This document shows positions 23,888-34,130 of a stretch of 64,000 bases of DNA, piece after piece (within the stretch, counting starts at the first letter, position 1; each line of letters begins with the position of its first letter). The notes under the pieces are model-generated. The model was not told the origin of the DNA, made no database searches, and worked only from the letters and a program-made list of their open reading frames with translations. A program made the translations under genes and the position numbers. Source of the stretch: Kocuria palustris (GTDB lineage: Bacteria; Actinomycetota; Actinomycetes; Actinomycetales; Micrococcaceae); NCBI RefSeq assembly GCF_007666205.1, contig NZ_VDOR01000011.1, positions 26,147-90,146 of the forward strand, written 5' to 3'.

Positions 23888-25735
23888 TTGTCCCCACTGG
23901 CCGTCCATCCGCCGGTGCCGTCGCGCACCGACCAATCGGTCCTGCGCAACTTCTGCATCATCGCGCACATCGACCACGGGAAGTCGACCCTGGCCGACCG
24001 CATGCTGCAGGCGACCGGGGTGGTCACGCCGCGCCAGATGAAGGCCCAGTACCTGGACCGGATGGACATCGAGCGCGAGCGCGGCATCACCATCAAGTCG
24101 CAGGCGGTGCGCATGCCGTGGGGCGTCGACGGCACCGACCACGTGCTGAACATGATCGACACCCCGGGGCACGTCGACTTCACGTACGAGGTCTCGCGCT
24201 CCCTGGCGGCCTGCGAGGGCGCGCTCCTGCTGGTCGACGCCGCCCAGGGCATCGAGGCGCAGACCCTGGCCAACCTGTACCTGGCCATGGAGAACGACCT
24301 CACGATCATCCCGGTGCTCAACAAGATCGACCTGCCGGCCGCCCAGCCGGACAAGTACGCCGAGGAGATCGGCAGCCTGATCGGCGAGGACCCCGAGCGC
24401 GTGCTGCGGGTCTCCGGCAAGACGGGCGAGGGCGTCGAGGCGCTGCTGGACCGCATCGTCGAGGAGATCCCGCCGCCGAGCGGCGATCCCGACGCCCCGG
24501 CCCGGGCCATGATCTTCGACTCGGTCTTCGACACCTACCGCGGCGTCGTCACCTACGTCCGGCTGTTCGACGGCGGCCTGTCCCCGCGCGAGCGGATCCA
24601 GATGATGTCCACCGGCGCTCAGCACGAGCTGCTCGAGATCGGCGCGATCTCCCCCGAGCCGCAGCCCACCGAGGGCCTGCGCGCAGGCGAGGTCGGCTAC
24701 CTGATCACCGGTGTGAAGGACGTCCGCCAGTCCCGCGTGGGCGACACCGTGACGACCGCGCAGAAGGGCGCGGAGCAGGAGCTCGGCGGCTACGAGGATC
24801 CCAAGCCCATGGTGTTCTCCGGGCTGTTCCCGATCGACGGCTCGGACTACCCCGTGCTGCGCGATGCGCTTGAGAAGCTGCAGCTCAACGACGCCGCGCT
24901 GGTCTGGGAGCCCGAGACCTCGACGGCGCTGGGCTTCGGATTCCGCTGCGGCTTCCTGGGCCTGCTGCACCTGGAGATCACCCGCGAGCGCCTCGAGCGC
25001 GAGTACAACCTGGATCTGATCGCGACGGCCCCGTCGGTGTCCTACGACGTGACGACCGAGGACGGCACCGAGATCGTGGTCACCAACCCGTCGGAGTTCC
25101 CCGAGGGCAAGATCAAGGAGATCCGCGAGCCGATGGTCTCGGCCACGATCCTGGCGCCGTCGGAGTTCGTGGGCACGATCATGGAGCTCTCGCAGTCCAA
25201 GCGCGGCCAGATGGCCGGCATGGACTACCTCTCCGAGGACCGCGTCGAGCTGCGCTACCGCCTGCCGCTGGCCGAGATCGTGGTGGGCTTCTTCGATCAG
25301 CTCAAGTCCAAGACCCGCGGATACGCCTCGCTCGACTGGAAGCCCGACGGGGACGAGGCCGCCGAGCTGGTCAAGGTCGATCTGCTCCTGCAGGGCGAGC
25401 GCGTGGACGCGTTCTCCGCGATCACCCACAAGGACAAGGCCTACTCGTACGGCACCTCGATGGCGAACAAGCTGCGCGAGCTCATCCCGCGTCAGCAGTT
25501 CGAGGTGCCGGTCCAGGCGGCGATCGGCTCCCGGATCATCGCGCGAGAGAACATCCGCGCGATCCGCAAGGACGTGCTCTCCAAGTGCTACGGCGGCGAC
25601 ATCACCCGCAAGCGCAAGCTGCTCGAGAAGCAGAAGGAGGGCAAGAAGCGCATGAAGATGGTCGGGCGCGTCGAGGTCCCGCAGGAGGCCTTCGTCGCCG
25701 CGCTGTCCGCGGACGAGCCGGAGAAGAAGAAGTAG
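23888..25735 (+). CDS. lepA: Elongation factor 4 (back-translocating GTPase LepA)
   Basis: Ribosome-associated GTPase acting on stalled or mis-translocated ribosomes. G1 [10 protein letters not shown]2 RGITIKSQ, G3 DTPGHVDF, G4 NKIDLP are all present, and the C-terminal domain has the LepA end ([37 protein letters not shown] in part). TTG 23888 follows GAGAGG; 615 residues, normal. Starts a probable operon with the PP2C-like gene and hemW. Confidence 0.98.
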   Translation: MSPLAVHPPVPSRTDQSVLRNFCIIAHIDHGKSTLADRMLQATGVVTPRQMKAQYLDRMDIERERGITIKSQAVRMPWGVDGTDHVLNMIDTPGHVDFTYEVSRSLAACEGALLLVDAAQGIEAQTLANLYLAMENDLTIIPVLNKIDLPAAQPDKYAEEIGSLIGEDPERVLRVSGKTGEGVEALLDRIVEEIPPPSGDPDAPARAMIFDSVFDTYRGVVTYVRLFDGGLSPRERIQMMSTGAQHELLEIGAISPEPQPTEGLRAGEVGYLITGVKDVRQSRVGDTVTTAQKGAEQELGGYEDPKPMVFSGLFPIDGSDYPVLRDALEKLQLNDAALVWEPETSTALGFGFRCGFLGLLHLEITRERLEREYNLDLIATAPSVSYDVTTEDGTEIVVTNPSEFPEGKIKEIREPMVSATILAPSEFVGTIMELSQSKRGQMAGMDYLSEDRVELRYRLPLAEIVVGFFDQLKSKTRGYASLDWKPDGDEAAELVKVDLLLQGERVDAFSAITHKDKAYSYGTSMANKLRELIPRQQFEVPVQAAIGSRIIARENIRAIRKDVLSKCYGGDITRKRKLLEKQKEGKKRMKMVGRVEVPQEAFVAALSADEPEKKK

Positions 25736-25737
25736 CC

Positions 25738-26595
25738 GTGCCCTCCGGCCCCGCGGTCGTGGCCGTCTCGCTCAAGAGGCGCACGCAGGACGCCTGGGGC
25801 GTGCTGCGCGCGGACGAGGACGATGCGCGCGCCGTGCGCGCCGCCTGGGTCATCGACGGCGCCACCCCTCTGGGGGCGGCGGATCCGCGCGCTGCCGACG
25901 ACCGGGTGTCCCGGTTCGCCTGGGCCCTGTCGGGCGGCCTGCGCCGTGCCCTGGCCGACGACGCGGAGGGAGCGGTGCCGATCGCGCAGCACGTCGAGTC
26001 CGCACGGGCCGCCGCTCAGGGCTCCGTCGAGCGCGGCTGGCCGGGTGCGCAGACCCCGACCGCCACGCTGTCGCTGGTCCGCCGCATCCCGGCGGGCCTG
26101 GAGGCCTTCGTCCTGGGCGACTCCCCGCTGTGGATCGAGGACGGCGACGAGCCGGTCGAGGTCCGCGACCCCCGGTTCGACGGCGCCGAGCAGCGCCTGA
26201 TCCGGCACTGGCACGACCTGCGCGCAGCAGGGCTCTGCGCCGCCCGGGCCTACGCCGAGCTGATCGAGGCGCAGGTGCGCTCCCGCCGTCGGCGCGACGT
26301 CGATGACGGGGTGCGGATCCTGGGGAGCAGTCCCCGGGCGGCCGAGCACGCAGCGGTGCAGCTGCTCCCGGGCCCTGCCGAACGGCGGGTGTGCCTGCTC
26401 TCGGACGGCCTCGAGCGCGTGGTCTCCCCGTTCGGTCTGACCGACCGGGAGGGCCTCTTCACCGCCCTGCAGGAGGGGCGGGCCGGCCCGCTGGTCCAGC
26501 GGCTGCGCCGCCTCGAGCGTCAGGACGCCCTGTGCCTGCGCTGTCCGCGCCTGAGGCCCCACGACGATGTCACTGGCCTGGCCATCGCGCTCTGA
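25738..26595 (+). CDS. PP2C-like protein phosphatase-related protein
   Basis: No close family is recognised with certainty, but the spacing of acidic motifs is that of PPM/PP2C phosphatases: VIDGAT (metal Asp-Gly), VLGDSPLWI (GDS), LLSDGLERVV (SDG) and a terminal DDVTGLAIAL (metal Asp). Length 285. GTG start only 2 bp after the lepA stop, so coupled to it. If active it would dephosphorylate Ser/Thr of unknown targets; some metal ligands look altered, so it could also be inactive. Confidence 0.6.
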   Translation: MPSGPAVVAVSLKRRTQDAWGVLRADEDDARAVRAAWVIDGATPLGAADPRAADDRVSRFAWALSGGLRRALADDAEGAVPIAQHVESARAAAQGSVERGWPGAQTPTATLSLVRRIPAGLEAFVLGDSPLWIEDGDEPVEVRDPRFDGAEQRLIRHWHDLRAAGLCAARAYAELIEAQVRSRRRRDVDDGVRILGSSPRAAEHAAVQLLPGPAERRVCLLSDGLERVVSPFGLTDREGLFTALQEGRAGPLVQRLRRLERQDALCLRCPRLRPHDDVTGLAIAL

Positions 26596-26684
26596 CCAGC
26601 AGCGATGCTCCGACCCTCCCGTTCAGCCGGAGACTCACTGCGCTGCGCAGACCCTGACGCTCCACCCGAGGATGAAGGATTGAG

Positions 26685-27929
26685 ATGCCTGCACTGCCCG
26701 AGGGCGAGACGCCCCCCGAGGACGGCCTGCTGCCCGGCTCCGCCGCCGCCGGAGCCGATCGGCGGACCCTGAGCCTCTACGTCCACGTGCCGTTCTGCGC
26801 GGTGCGCTGCGGCTACTGCGACTTCAACACCTACACGGCCCTCGAGCTCGGGCCGGGCGTCTCGCAGGAGGCCTATCACCGGGATGCGGCCCAGGAGGTG
26901 CGCTTCGGCCGCCAGGTCCTCGACGCCTCGGGCGTGGCCGCCCGCGAGCTGCACAGCGTCTTCTTCGGGGGCGGGACGCCCACGCGCCTGGCGGCCCCCG
27001 CGCTCGTCGAGATCCTGGACACCGCCCGCGAGGCCTTCGGCCTGGCCGAGGGCGCGGAGGTCACCACGGAGGCGAATCCGGATTCCGTGACCGCCGTGGG
27101 CCTGAGGATCCTGGCCGACGGCGGCTTCACGCGGGTCTCCTTCGGCATGCAGTCGGCGGTCCCGCACGTGCTGCGCACCCTGGACCGCACGCACGATCCC
27201 GCGAACGTCCCGAGAGCGGTGCAGTGGGCGAAGGACGCGGGACTGTCGGTGAGCACCGACCTGATCTACGGCACGCCGGGGGAGTCGCTCGAGGACTGGC
27301 GCGAGTCCCTGCGTCAGGCGATCGGGATGCAGCCCGATCACCTCTCCGCCTACTCCCTGATCGTCGAGGACGGCACCCGGATGGCCGCGCAGATGCGCCG
27401 CGGCGAGGTCGCGCCGATCGATCCGGACGACCAGGCGGAGAAGTACGAGATCGCCGCGACGATGCTGGGGGAGGCCGGCTTCGAGTGGTACGAGATCTCC
27501 AACTGGTCGCGCGCGGCTCGCGGACGCACTGCCGAGCAGAACCGCTCGGCGCACAACCTCGCCTACTGGCGGAACCAGGACTGGTGGGGCGTGGGCCCCG
27601 GCGCGCACAGCCACGTCGGGGGCGTGCGCTGGTGGAACCGCAAGCACCCCCTGCCGTACGTCAACGCGGTCCGCCGTGGGCAGTCCCCGGCCGTGGGCAG
27701 GGAGCTGCTCGACGACGACACCCGCTATCTCGAGCGCGTCATGCTCGAATCGCGGATCGCCGACGGCATGCCGATCGAGATGCTGCGCCCGGCGGGCAGG
27801 CGCGGGATCGCGCAGCTCGTGGCCGATGAGCTGATCGACGGCCGCCGGGCGCTGCGCGGCGAGCTCGTGCTCACGCTCCGGGGCCGCCTGCTGGGAGATG
27901 CCGTCGTGCGCCGGCTGCTGGCCGACTGA
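26685..27929 (+). CDS. hemW: Radical SAM heme chaperone HemW
   Basis: HemW inserts or carries heme and was long misnamed coproporphyrinogen oxidase. The Fe-S motif C-x3-C-x2-C is in VPFCAVRCGYCDF; GGGTPTRL, TEANPDSV and SFGMQS follow, and the C-terminal HemW domain has YEISNW and HNLAYWRNQDWWGVGPGAHS. 414 residues. ATG 26685 after AAGGATTGAG. Co-directional with lepA, the common lepA-hemW arrangement ahead of hrcA-dnaJ. Confidence 0.95.
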   Translation: MPALPEGETPPEDGLLPGSAAAGADRRTLSLYVHVPFCAVRCGYCDFNTYTALELGPGVSQEAYHRDAAQEVRFGRQVLDASGVAARELHSVFFGGGTPTRLAAPALVEILDTAREAFGLAEGAEVTTEANPDSVTAVGLRILADGGFTRVSFGMQSAVPHVLRTLDRTHDPANVPRAVQWAKDAGLSVSTDLIYGTPGESLEDWRESLRQAIGMQPDHLSAYSLIVEDGTRMAAQMRRGEVAPIDPDDQAEKYEIAATMLGEAGFEWYEISNWSRAARGRTAEQNRSAHNLAYWRNQDWWGVGPGAHSHVGGVRWWNRKHPLPYVNAVRRGQSPAVGRELLDDDTRYLERVMLESRIADGMPIEMLRPAGRRGIAQLVADELIDGRRALRGELVLTLRGRLLGDAVVRRLLAD

Positions 27930-27975
27930 CCCGTTCGCGCGCCCGTCGCGGTGCTGCCGCCGTGCGCCCCCGGTC

Positions 27976-28575
27976 TCAGGCCCCGGCCGCGGAGCCGGTC
28001 TCGGTCGCGCCGTCCGTGCGGCCGCTGGGGGGCACGACCTGGCCCTGCGCGGTCACCGGGTTCGAGGTCTCGCGCTCCCGGCGCCGCTCGGCGCGGCGGC
28101 TGGCCAGGGTGTCGTAGAGGTACCAGTTGAGGCGGTACCGGTAGGGGCGCCCCGAGTTGGCGGCCACGGCCGCGGCCACCGAGGAGATCGCCAGCAGCAG
28201 CCACGCCGCCGCGGCGAGGATCGCGAAGATCCAGCCGATCCACGGGATGAAGGCCAGGACGATGCCGGCGACGATCACGAGCGTGGGCAGCAGGGTGAAG
28301 TTCGCCGCCTCGAGCGACTCCTGCTCCGTGAACCGGGCCCGACCTCGGGACCAGCGGTGGATGAGGATGCTGGGGACGCACCCGACGACGCCGAGCATGT
28401 GCGACAGCGTGGCGAGCTGCTGGTCGTCGGAGACCGAGACGGGGCCGGCCTCGGCGCTGACGCCCTCGTACTCGTTGGTCGCCCGCGCGGTGTGCGATCC
28501 GCCCTGGGAGTCCGGGTCGCGGGGCTCGGCCTCGGCGCTGCCGAGTCCCTGGGAGCTGCTGCTGGAGACGGCCAC
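27976..28575 (-). CDS. DUF4870-type membrane protein
   Basis: Small integral membrane protein with the DUF4870 core: QQLATLSHMLGVVGCVPSILI, then FTEQESLEAANF, and two further hydrophobic helices (LPTLVIVAGIVLAFIPWIGWI, ILAAAAWLLLAISSVAAAVA), giving about three or four helices. The N-terminal ~45 residues are Ser/Gly-rich; the C-terminal tail is basic then Ser/Thr-rich. GTG 28575 is chosen because AAGGTGG lies just upstream. Function unknown. 199 residues. Confidence 0.75.
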   Translation of the reverse strand: MAVSSSSSQGLGSAEAEPRDPDSQGGSHTARATNEYEGVSAEAGPVSVSDDQQLATLSHMLGVVGCVPSILIHRWSRGRARFTEQESLEAANFTLLPTLVIVAGIVLAFIPWIGWIFAILAAAAWLLLAISSVAAAVAANSGRPYRYRLNWYLYDTLASRRAERRRERETSNPVTAQGQVVPPSGRTDGATETGSAAGA

Positions 28576-28735
28576 TGTCCACCTTCGAGATCGGGAGACC
28601 GGGGATCGCCGGTCGTGCGGGCGCCGTCGGCTCCGCTGCGGGACGCGCTGCGGCGAGGAGGGCGCTCGGGCAGGCCACAGTCTAGCGGGGCGCGGCGGCG
28701 GCCACACCGACGGAGGCCTGCGTGTGACGGGCGGC

Positions 28736-29602
28736 TCAGCGCGCAGCGGGCACCGTCACGAAGTCGATCAGCTCCTCGACCCGCCCGAGCAGCGCCGGCT
28801 CGAGATCGGCGTAGGTGTCCACGCGGGAGAGGATCGCGCCCCAGGCCCGGCCGATGTCCTCGGGCGTCTCGTGCGCCCAGCCCAGGCCGCGGCAGATGCC
28901 GGTCTTCCAGTCGGTGCCGCGCGGAACCTCCGGCCAGGCGGGGATGCCCATCGCCGAGGGCTTCACGGCCTGCCAGATGTCGATGTACGGGTGGCCGAGG
29001 ATCGCCACGTTCCCGCGGGCCGACGGCACGCGCATGGCCTGCGCGGCGATCCGCGACTCCTTCGAGCCCTCGACGAGGTGGTCCACCAGGATGCCCAGGC
29101 GCCGCTCCGGGCCGGGGGAGAACTCCGCGACCGCGGAGGCCAGGTCGTCGACGCCGTGCAGCGGCTCGACCACGATGCCCTCGACCGCCAGGTCGTGGCC
29201 CCAGACCTTGGCCACGAGCTCTGCGTCGTGCTTGCCCTCGACCCAGATGCGGGAGGCCCGGGCGGTGCGGGCGCGGAAGCCCTCGACCTCGACGGATCCG
29301 GAGCGCGTGCGGGCCGGCTTCGCCGGCCGCGGCGCCCGCTGGGGCTCGGCCGCGACGACGGGCTCGCCCTCGAAGAGGAAGCCGGGTCCCAGGGGGAAGG
29401 CGCGCACCCGCCCGTGCCGGTCCTCGAGGCTCATGACCCGCATGCCGCCGATCGTCTCCAGGCGCACGACCGCGCCGACCCACCCGGTCTCGAACTCCTC
29501 GAGCACCATCCCGCGGGCCACCGGGAGCCTGCGCGGCTCCGGCGGGCGGTTCGAGGCGGAGAGATCGCTCAGGGGGCGGGGGCCCCAGGACGCTCCGGAC
29601 AT
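28736..29602 (-). CDS. DUF3097 protein
   Basis: A conserved actinobacterial protein of unknown function, 288 residues, matching the DUF3097 family in sequence blocks such as RIWVEGKHDAELVAKVWGHDL, ILVDHLVEGSKESRIA and ILGHPYIDIWQAVKP. The EGKHDAELV and LVDHL blocks resemble a TOPRIM-like acidic arrangement, suggesting nucleic-acid metabolism, but that is inference. ATG follows AGGAGG. Divergent from hrcA. Confidence 0.85.
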   Translation of the reverse strand: MSGASWGPRPLSDLSASNRPPEPRRLPVARGMVLEEFETGWVGAVVRLETIGGMRVMSLEDRHGRVRAFPLGPGFLFEGEPVVAAEPQRAPRPAKPARTRSGSVEVEGFRARTARASRIWVEGKHDAELVAKVWGHDLAVEGIVVEPLHGVDDLASAVAEFSPGPERRLGILVDHLVEGSKESRIAAQAMRVPSARGNVAILGHPYIDIWQAVKPSAMGIPAWPEVPRGTDWKTGICRGLGWAHETPEDIGRAWGAILSRVDTYADLEPALLGRVEELIDFVTVPAAR

Positions 29603-29747
29603 GGCGGCCTCCTGTGCGGGTCGGCGGATCGGCGGCGCGCGGACCGCCGCGGACGGCGGCGCGGACCCCGGCGCGCGCCGACCCGGGGCGGATCAGCGGT
29701 GAGCGTACCAAGGGCCCGAGCCCGGGAGCCCTGCGGGTGAGTCCGCC

Positions 29748-29753
29748 TACACT
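29748..29753 (+). promoter_or_regulatory. Candidate -10 box of hrcA
   Basis: TACACT, 4 bp before the CIRCE-like repeat; transcription would begin inside the operator. No convincing -35. Confidence 0.45.
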
Positions 29754-29756
29754 GGC

Positions 29757-29783
29757 TTAGCAGTGTGAGACGACGAGTGCCAG
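29757..29783 (+). promoter_or_regulatory. CIRCE-like HrcA operator
   Basis: TTAGCAGTG, nine bases, then GAGTGCCAG. Each arm matches the CIRCE consensus (TTAGCACTC-N9-GAGTGCTAA) at 7 of 9 positions with exact N9 spacing. It lies directly at the predicted transcription start of hrcA, 42 bp before its ATG, consistent with autorepression of the hrcA-dnaJ unit. Confidence 0.75.
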
Positions 29784-29824
29784 AATGGGCGGGCGCACCG
29801 ACGAGAGGCAGGAAGGAGCGGACC

Positions 29825-30838
29825 ATGGACCATCCCCGGAGGCTGCAGATCCTGCAGGCGATCGTGGAGGACTACGTCCACTCCAGGGAGCCGGTCGGCT
29901 CCCAGGCTCTCGTCGAGCGCCACGCACTGGGCGTCTCCTCGGCGACCGTCCGCAACGACATGGGCGTGCTCGAGGACGAGGGGCTCATCATGGCCCCGCA
30001 CACCTCCTCGGGCCGGATCCCCACGGCCAAGGGCTATCGCGAGTTCGTCGACCGGATCGCGGCCGTCCAGCCCCTGACCCCTGCGCGCCGCCGGGCCATC
30101 CAGACCCTCCTGGAGGGCGCGGAGGACATCGACGACGTCATGGAGCGCACGGTGCGCCTGCTGGCGCAGCTGACGCACCAGGTCGCCGTGGTGCAGTACC
30201 CGTCGGTCAGCTCGGCCTCGCTGCGCCACCTCGAGCTCGTGCGCATGGACGAGCACCAGGTGCTGCTCGTCGTGATCCCCACCGACGGCCGCGTGTCCCA
30301 GCGCATGCTGCGGATGCCCGAGCCGACGGCGGAATCGGTCGTGCTCGACGTCCGCTCCCGGGTCCTGGGCGCCGTCGTCGGGCACCCCCTGGCCGGTGCC
30401 GGGGCGGCGATCGCAGCAGGCGCCCAGCAGGCGCCGCCGGCCGAGCGCCCGCTGCTCGAGGCCGTGGCCTCGTCGGTGTCCGCCCTGCTGGACGGCGCCG
30501 CGGGCCAGCGCATGCTCCTGGCGGGCACCGCGAACCTCGCGCAGTCCACCGACGACTTCCGCCGCAGCATCGGCCCCGTCCTCGAGGCCCTCGAGGAGCA
30601 GGTGACCCTGCTGCAGCTGCTCTCGGAGATGGAGCAGGACGAGCGGGGCATCGCCGTGCGCATCGGCGCCGACGACGCCTCGGATCCGCTGATGGAGACG
30701 TCCGTCGTCGCCACGGGGTACGGTCCGGAGCGGCGCGCGAAGCTCGGCGTGCTCGGCCCCACCCGCATGGACTACCCGCAGACCATGGCCGCCGTGCGCG
30801 CCGTGGCCCGCTACCTCTCCAGGTCCCTGCCGACCTGA
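29825..30838 (+). CDS. hrcA: Heat-inducible transcription repressor HrcA
   Basis: Represses class I heat-shock genes by binding CIRCE. The N-terminal winged helix has [22 protein letters not shown]; the central GAF-like region and C-terminal part follow (337 residues in total). ATG 29825 is preceded by AAGGAG. Directly upstream of dnaJ, with a CIRCE-like element in front, so the cassette is self-regulated. Confidence 0.96.
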   Translation: MDHPRRLQILQAIVEDYVHSREPVGSQALVERHALGVSSATVRNDMGVLEDEGLIMAPHTSSGRIPTAKGYREFVDRIAAVQPLTPARRRAIQTLLEGAEDIDDVMERTVRLLAQLTHQVAVVQYPSVSSASLRHLELVRMDEHQVLLVVIPTDGRVSQRMLRMPEPTAESVVLDVRSRVLGAVVGHPLAGAGAAIAAGAQQAPPAERPLLEAVASSVSALLDGAAGQRMLLAGTANLAQSTDDFRRSIGPVLEALEEQVTLLQLLSEMEQDERGIAVRIGADDASDPLMETSVVATGYGPERRAKLGVLGPTRMDYPQTMAAVRAVARYLSRSLPT

Positions 30839-30921
30839 CGGGCCCCGGACGGGCCGCAGGCCGGGCCGGAGCGCAGACCACGAACCAGCACGAACCACCG
30901 CGAACGAGAACGGAACGATTC

Positions 30922-32082
30922 TTGAGCGATCACTACGAGACCCTGGGCGTGTCCCGGGACGCGTCCGCCGAGGAGATCAAGCGCGCCTACCGCAAGAAGG
31001 CGCGCAAGCTGCACCCGGACGTCAACCCGTCCCCGGATGCCGCCGAGGAGTTCAAGCGCGTGTCCCACGCCAACGATGTCCTCTCCGATCCCGAGAAGCG
31101 CCGCATCTACGACGCCACGGGCAACGAGAACGGCGAGTCGGGCTTCGGGGGCTTCGGCGGGGGCGGCTTCGGCGGTCAGGGCTTCGGCGGCTTCGGCGAC
31201 ATCTTCGACGCCTTCTTCCAGGGCGGCGGCTCGCAGGGCCCCAAGTCCCGCACCCGACAGGGCCAGGACGCGCTGATCACCGTGGACGTCTCGCTGCAGG
31301 AGGCCGTCTTCGGCACGCAGAAGAGCATCACGGTGGACACCGCCGTCGTGTGCCCGGAGTGCCAGGGCACCTGCTGCCAGCCGGGCACTCACCCGGAGCA
31401 GTGCGCCGACTGCGGCGGCCAGGGCCAGGTGCGCCAGCCGATCCGCTCGCCCCTGGGCACGGTCATGACCGTGGCGGAGTGCCCGACCTGCCGCGGCTAC
31501 GGCGACGTCATCAAGACCCCGTGCCAGGAGTGCTACGGCCATGGCCGCGTGCGCGACAAGCGCCCGCTGAACGTCAGGATCCCGGCCGGCGTCCGCACCG
31601 GTGTGCGCATCCGGCTCTCGGGCCAGGGCGAGGCGGGCGTGGCCGGCGGCGGCAGCGGCGACCTCTACGTCGAGACCAAGGTGACCGAGGACCCGACCTT
31701 CTCGCGCGACGGCGACGACCTGCACTTCAGCGTGCGCGTGCCCATGACCTCGGCGGCCCTGGGGACCACGCTGCGCCTGGACACCTTCGACGGCCCCCAG
31801 GAGATCACCATCCCGGCCGGGACCCAGTCGGGCCAGACCCGCACGGTCGACGGCCTCGGCTCGACCAAGCTGCGCAGCCAGAACGGCGACCGCGGCGACC
31901 TGATCGTGCACCTCGAGGTCGAGACCCCGGAGGACCTGACCGCCGAGCAGCGCGACCTGCTGAGCCGGCTCGCGTCGCTGCGCGGCGAGGAGCAGCACAC
32001 CGGCACCGCGGTCAGCCGCTCGAACGAGCGCGGCGGGGGCGGGTTCTTCTCGCGCCTGCGCGATCGCTTCGCGGATCAGTGA
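30922..32082 (+). CDS. dnaJ: Chaperone DnaJ (HrcA-linked copy)
   Basis: Hsp40 co-chaperone that stimulates DnaK. J domain at residues 1-70 with the HPD tripeptide (KLHPDVN), Gly/Phe-rich linker ([19 protein letters not shown]), four zinc CxxC repeats (CPEC, CADC, CPTC, CQEC), then the C-terminal substrate domains. 386 residues. TTG start. This is the dnaJ2-type copy of actinobacteria; the dnaK-linked copy is not in the window. Confidence 0.95.
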   Translation: MSDHYETLGVSRDASAEEIKRAYRKKARKLHPDVNPSPDAAEEFKRVSHANDVLSDPEKRRIYDATGNENGESGFGGFGGGGFGGQGFGGFGDIFDAFFQGGGSQGPKSRTRQGQDALITVDVSLQEAVFGTQKSITVDTAVVCPECQGTCCQPGTHPEQCADCGGQGQVRQPIRSPLGTVMTVAECPTCRGYGDVIKTPCQECYGHGRVRDKRPLNVRIPAGVRTGVRIRLSGQGEAGVAGGGSGDLYVETKVTEDPTFSRDGDDLHFSVRVPMTSAALGTTLRLDTFDGPQEITIPAGTQSGQTRTVDGLGSTKLRSQNGDRGDLIVHLEVETPEDLTAEQRDLLSRLASLRGEEQHTGTAVSRSNERGGGGFFSRLRDRFADQ

Positions 32083-32092
32083 GGCCGCCGCG

Positions 32093-32860
32093 GTGACCAC
32101 GCTGCCCGTCTTCCGGGCCGAGACGCAGCTGCTGGCCGGCGCGGCCGCGGGGGACCCGATCGTCCTGCGCGGTGCCGAGGCGCGCCACGCCGCGACCGTG
32201 CGGCGGATGAGCCCCGGCGAGCACCTCGAGCTCGTCGACGGCCGGGGCCTGCGGGTCGCGGGCGAGGTCCGCTCCGCCCAGGGCGAGGGGCTGGCCCTGA
32301 CGGTGGTCTCGGCCCGGCACGAGCCCGCGCGCAGCCCGGAGCTGCTCCTGGTGCAGGCCCTGGCCAAGGGGGACCGGGATCTGCAGGCCGTCGAGTCGTG
32401 CACCGAGCTCGGGATCGACGCCGTGGTCCCGTGGCAGGCCGAGCGCTCGATCGCCCGGCTGCGCCCGGAGCGCCGGGACAAGCAGCTCGCCAAGTGGGAG
32501 TCGACCCTGACCTCGGCGGCCAAGCAGTCCCGCAGGGCGCACTGGCCGCGTCTCGATCAGCCGGTCACGAGCGGATCCCTGGCCGCTGCGATCGCCGAGC
32601 GCCCGCGGACCCGCTGGCTCCTGCTGCACGAGAGCGCCCGGGACCGGCTCTGCGCCTTGGCCCCGCAGCTCGCGGCGGACGAGGGCCTCGAGGCGATCGG
32701 GCTGATCGTGGGCCCCGAGGGCGGCGTCTCCGATGCGGAGCTCGAGCGCTTCGCGGCCGCCGGCGCGCAGCCCGTGCTCCTGGGTCCGGAGGTCCTGCGC
32801 TCCTCCACGGCAGGGGCGGCGGCCGTGGCGGTCCTGTCCGCCGGCCTCGGGCGATGGTGA
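32093..32860 (+). CDS. rsmE: 16S rRNA m3U1498 methyltransferase
   Basis: SPOUT-class methyltransferase acting on 16S rRNA U1498. SPOUT features at the C-terminus: LIVGPEGGVSDAELERF and LGPEVLRSSTAGAAAVAVL; the N-terminal PUA-like part has RGAEARHAATVRRM. 255 residues. GTG start 10 bp after dnaJ, the standard dnaJ-rsmE coupling. Confidence 0.95.
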   Translation: MTTLPVFRAETQLLAGAAAGDPIVLRGAEARHAATVRRMSPGEHLELVDGRGLRVAGEVRSAQGEGLALTVVSARHEPARSPELLLVQALAKGDRDLQAVESCTELGIDAVVPWQAERSIARLRPERRDKQLAKWESTLTSAAKQSRRAHWPRLDQPVTSGSLAAAIAERPRTRWLLLHESARDRLCALAPQLAADEGLEAIGLIVGPEGGVSDAELERFAAAGAQPVLLGPEVLRSSTAGAAAVAVLSAGLGRW

Positions 32861-32899
32861 GCGCACCGGAGGCCGCGGCCGGGCGCCGCAGGGGCGCGG

Positions 32900-32905
32900 T
32901 AGGGT
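32900..32905 (+). promoter_or_regulatory. Candidate -10 box of phoH
   Basis: TAGGGT in the 130-bp gap between rsmE and phoH, about 86 bp before the phoH ATG. No good -35. Confidence 0.3.
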
Positions 32906-32990
32906 GAGGCCCTGACGCGACGGCGCAGCGCCGTCGCCCGGACCCACCCAGCGCAGCACGGAAGGCAGCAGCGGCCGCAGGGCCATCACC

Positions 32991-34130
32991 ATGCACCAGA
33001 GCACCATGCCGGACACCGGGCCCACCCCGGAACGCCCCGCCGAGGCAGGACCGAGCCCCGAGCAGGAGCGCGTGCGCCGCTCCGTCGTCTTCCACGACCG
33101 GGAGACCATGGTCCGCAGCATCGGCCAGGCGGACAGCGCGCTCACCCAGATCGAGCTGGCCCGCCCCGGGACGCGCCTGCGCGCCCAGGACCTCACCGTG
33201 GTCGTCGAGGGCCGCGGGGAGGACGTGGCGGTCGTCGTCGCGCTGCTCGAGGAGATCCGCGCCCTCGCCGCACAGGGCACCCTGGTCACGCCGCAGGTCG
33301 TCTCGCAGCTGCTGGGCATCCTCGGCCGCGACGTCGCCGCCAAGCCGTCGAGCGCGCTCAACCAGGACATCCTCAGCTCGCGCGGCAGGACGATCCGGCC
33401 GAAGACCGTCAACCAGAAGCACTACGTCGACGCCATCGACGCCCACACGGTCACCTTCGGCATCGGCCCGGCCGGCACGGGCAAGACCTACCTGGCCATG
33501 GCCAAGGCGGTGCAGGCCCTGCAGCGCAAGGAGGTCTCCCGGCTGATCCTCACGCGGCCCGCCGTCGAGGCGGGGGAGCGGCTGGGCTTCCTGCCCGGGT
33601 CCCTCAACGAGAAGATCGATCCGTACCTGCGGCCGCTGTTCGACGCCCTGCACGAGATGCTGGACCCCGAGAGCATCCCCAAGCTCATGGAGGCCGGGAC
33701 CATCGAGGTGGCCCCGCTGGCCTACATGCGCGGGCGCACGCTCAACGAGTCGTTCATCATCCTCGACGAGGCGCAGAACACCACGCCCGAGCAGATGAAG
33801 ATGTTCCTGACCCGCCTGGGCTTCGGCTCCAAGATCGTCGTGACCGGCGATGTGACGCAGGTGGACCTGCCCGGCGGCACCTCCTCGGGGCTGCGCCAGG
33901 TCGAGCACATCCTGCACGGCGTCGACGACATCGCCTTCCCCGAGCTGACCAGCGACGACGTCGTGCGCCACGAGCTCGTCGGGCGGATCGTGGACGCCTA
34001 CGAGCACTTCGGCGCGACGAACCGCCGCCGCGCCGAGCGGCGCGAGCGCAAGGAGGCGCGCCGCGAGGCCGCCGCCGGCGCCGGGCAGGGCCCGGGGCAG
34101 GCCCAGCCGCAGCCGGAGGAGGGGCGGTGA
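32991..34130 (+). CDS. phoH: PhoH-family ATPase
   Basis: Cytoplasmic P-loop ATPase linked to RNA metabolism with ybeY. Walker [12 protein letters not shown] at about residue 162, Walker [11 protein letters not shown], sensor [12 protein letters not shown]. 379 residues with a ~35-residue disordered N-terminus and a basic, Gly/Gln-rich C-tail. The start is uncertain: ATG 32991 lacks a strong RBS and ATG 33006 is equally possible. GTGA overlap with ybeY. Confidence 0.93.
   Translation: MHQSTMPDTGPTPERPAEAGPSPEQERVRRSVVFHDRETMVRSIGQADSALTQIELARPGTRLRAQDLTVVVEGRGEDVAVVVALLEEIRALAAQGTLVTPQVVSQLLGILGRDVAAKPSSALNQDILSSRGRTIRPKTVNQKHYVDAIDAHTVTFGIGPAGTGKTYLAMAKAVQALQRKEVSRLILTRPAVEAGERLGFLPGSLNEKIDPYLRPLFDALHEMLDPESIPKLMEAGTIEVAPLAYMRGRTLNESFIILDEAQNTTPEQMKMFLTRLGFGSKIVVTGDVTQVDLPGGTSSGLRQVEHILHGVDDIAFPELTSDDVVRHELVGRIVDAYEHFGATNRRRAERRERKEARREAAAGAGQGPGQAQPQPEEGR

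Noticed and set aside
23180..25429. Very long reverse-strand frame through lepA
   Set aside because: Frames of this length are common opposite GC-rich genes; only the last ~190 codons, from ATG 23761, have family similarity, while lepA on the forward strand is unambiguous.
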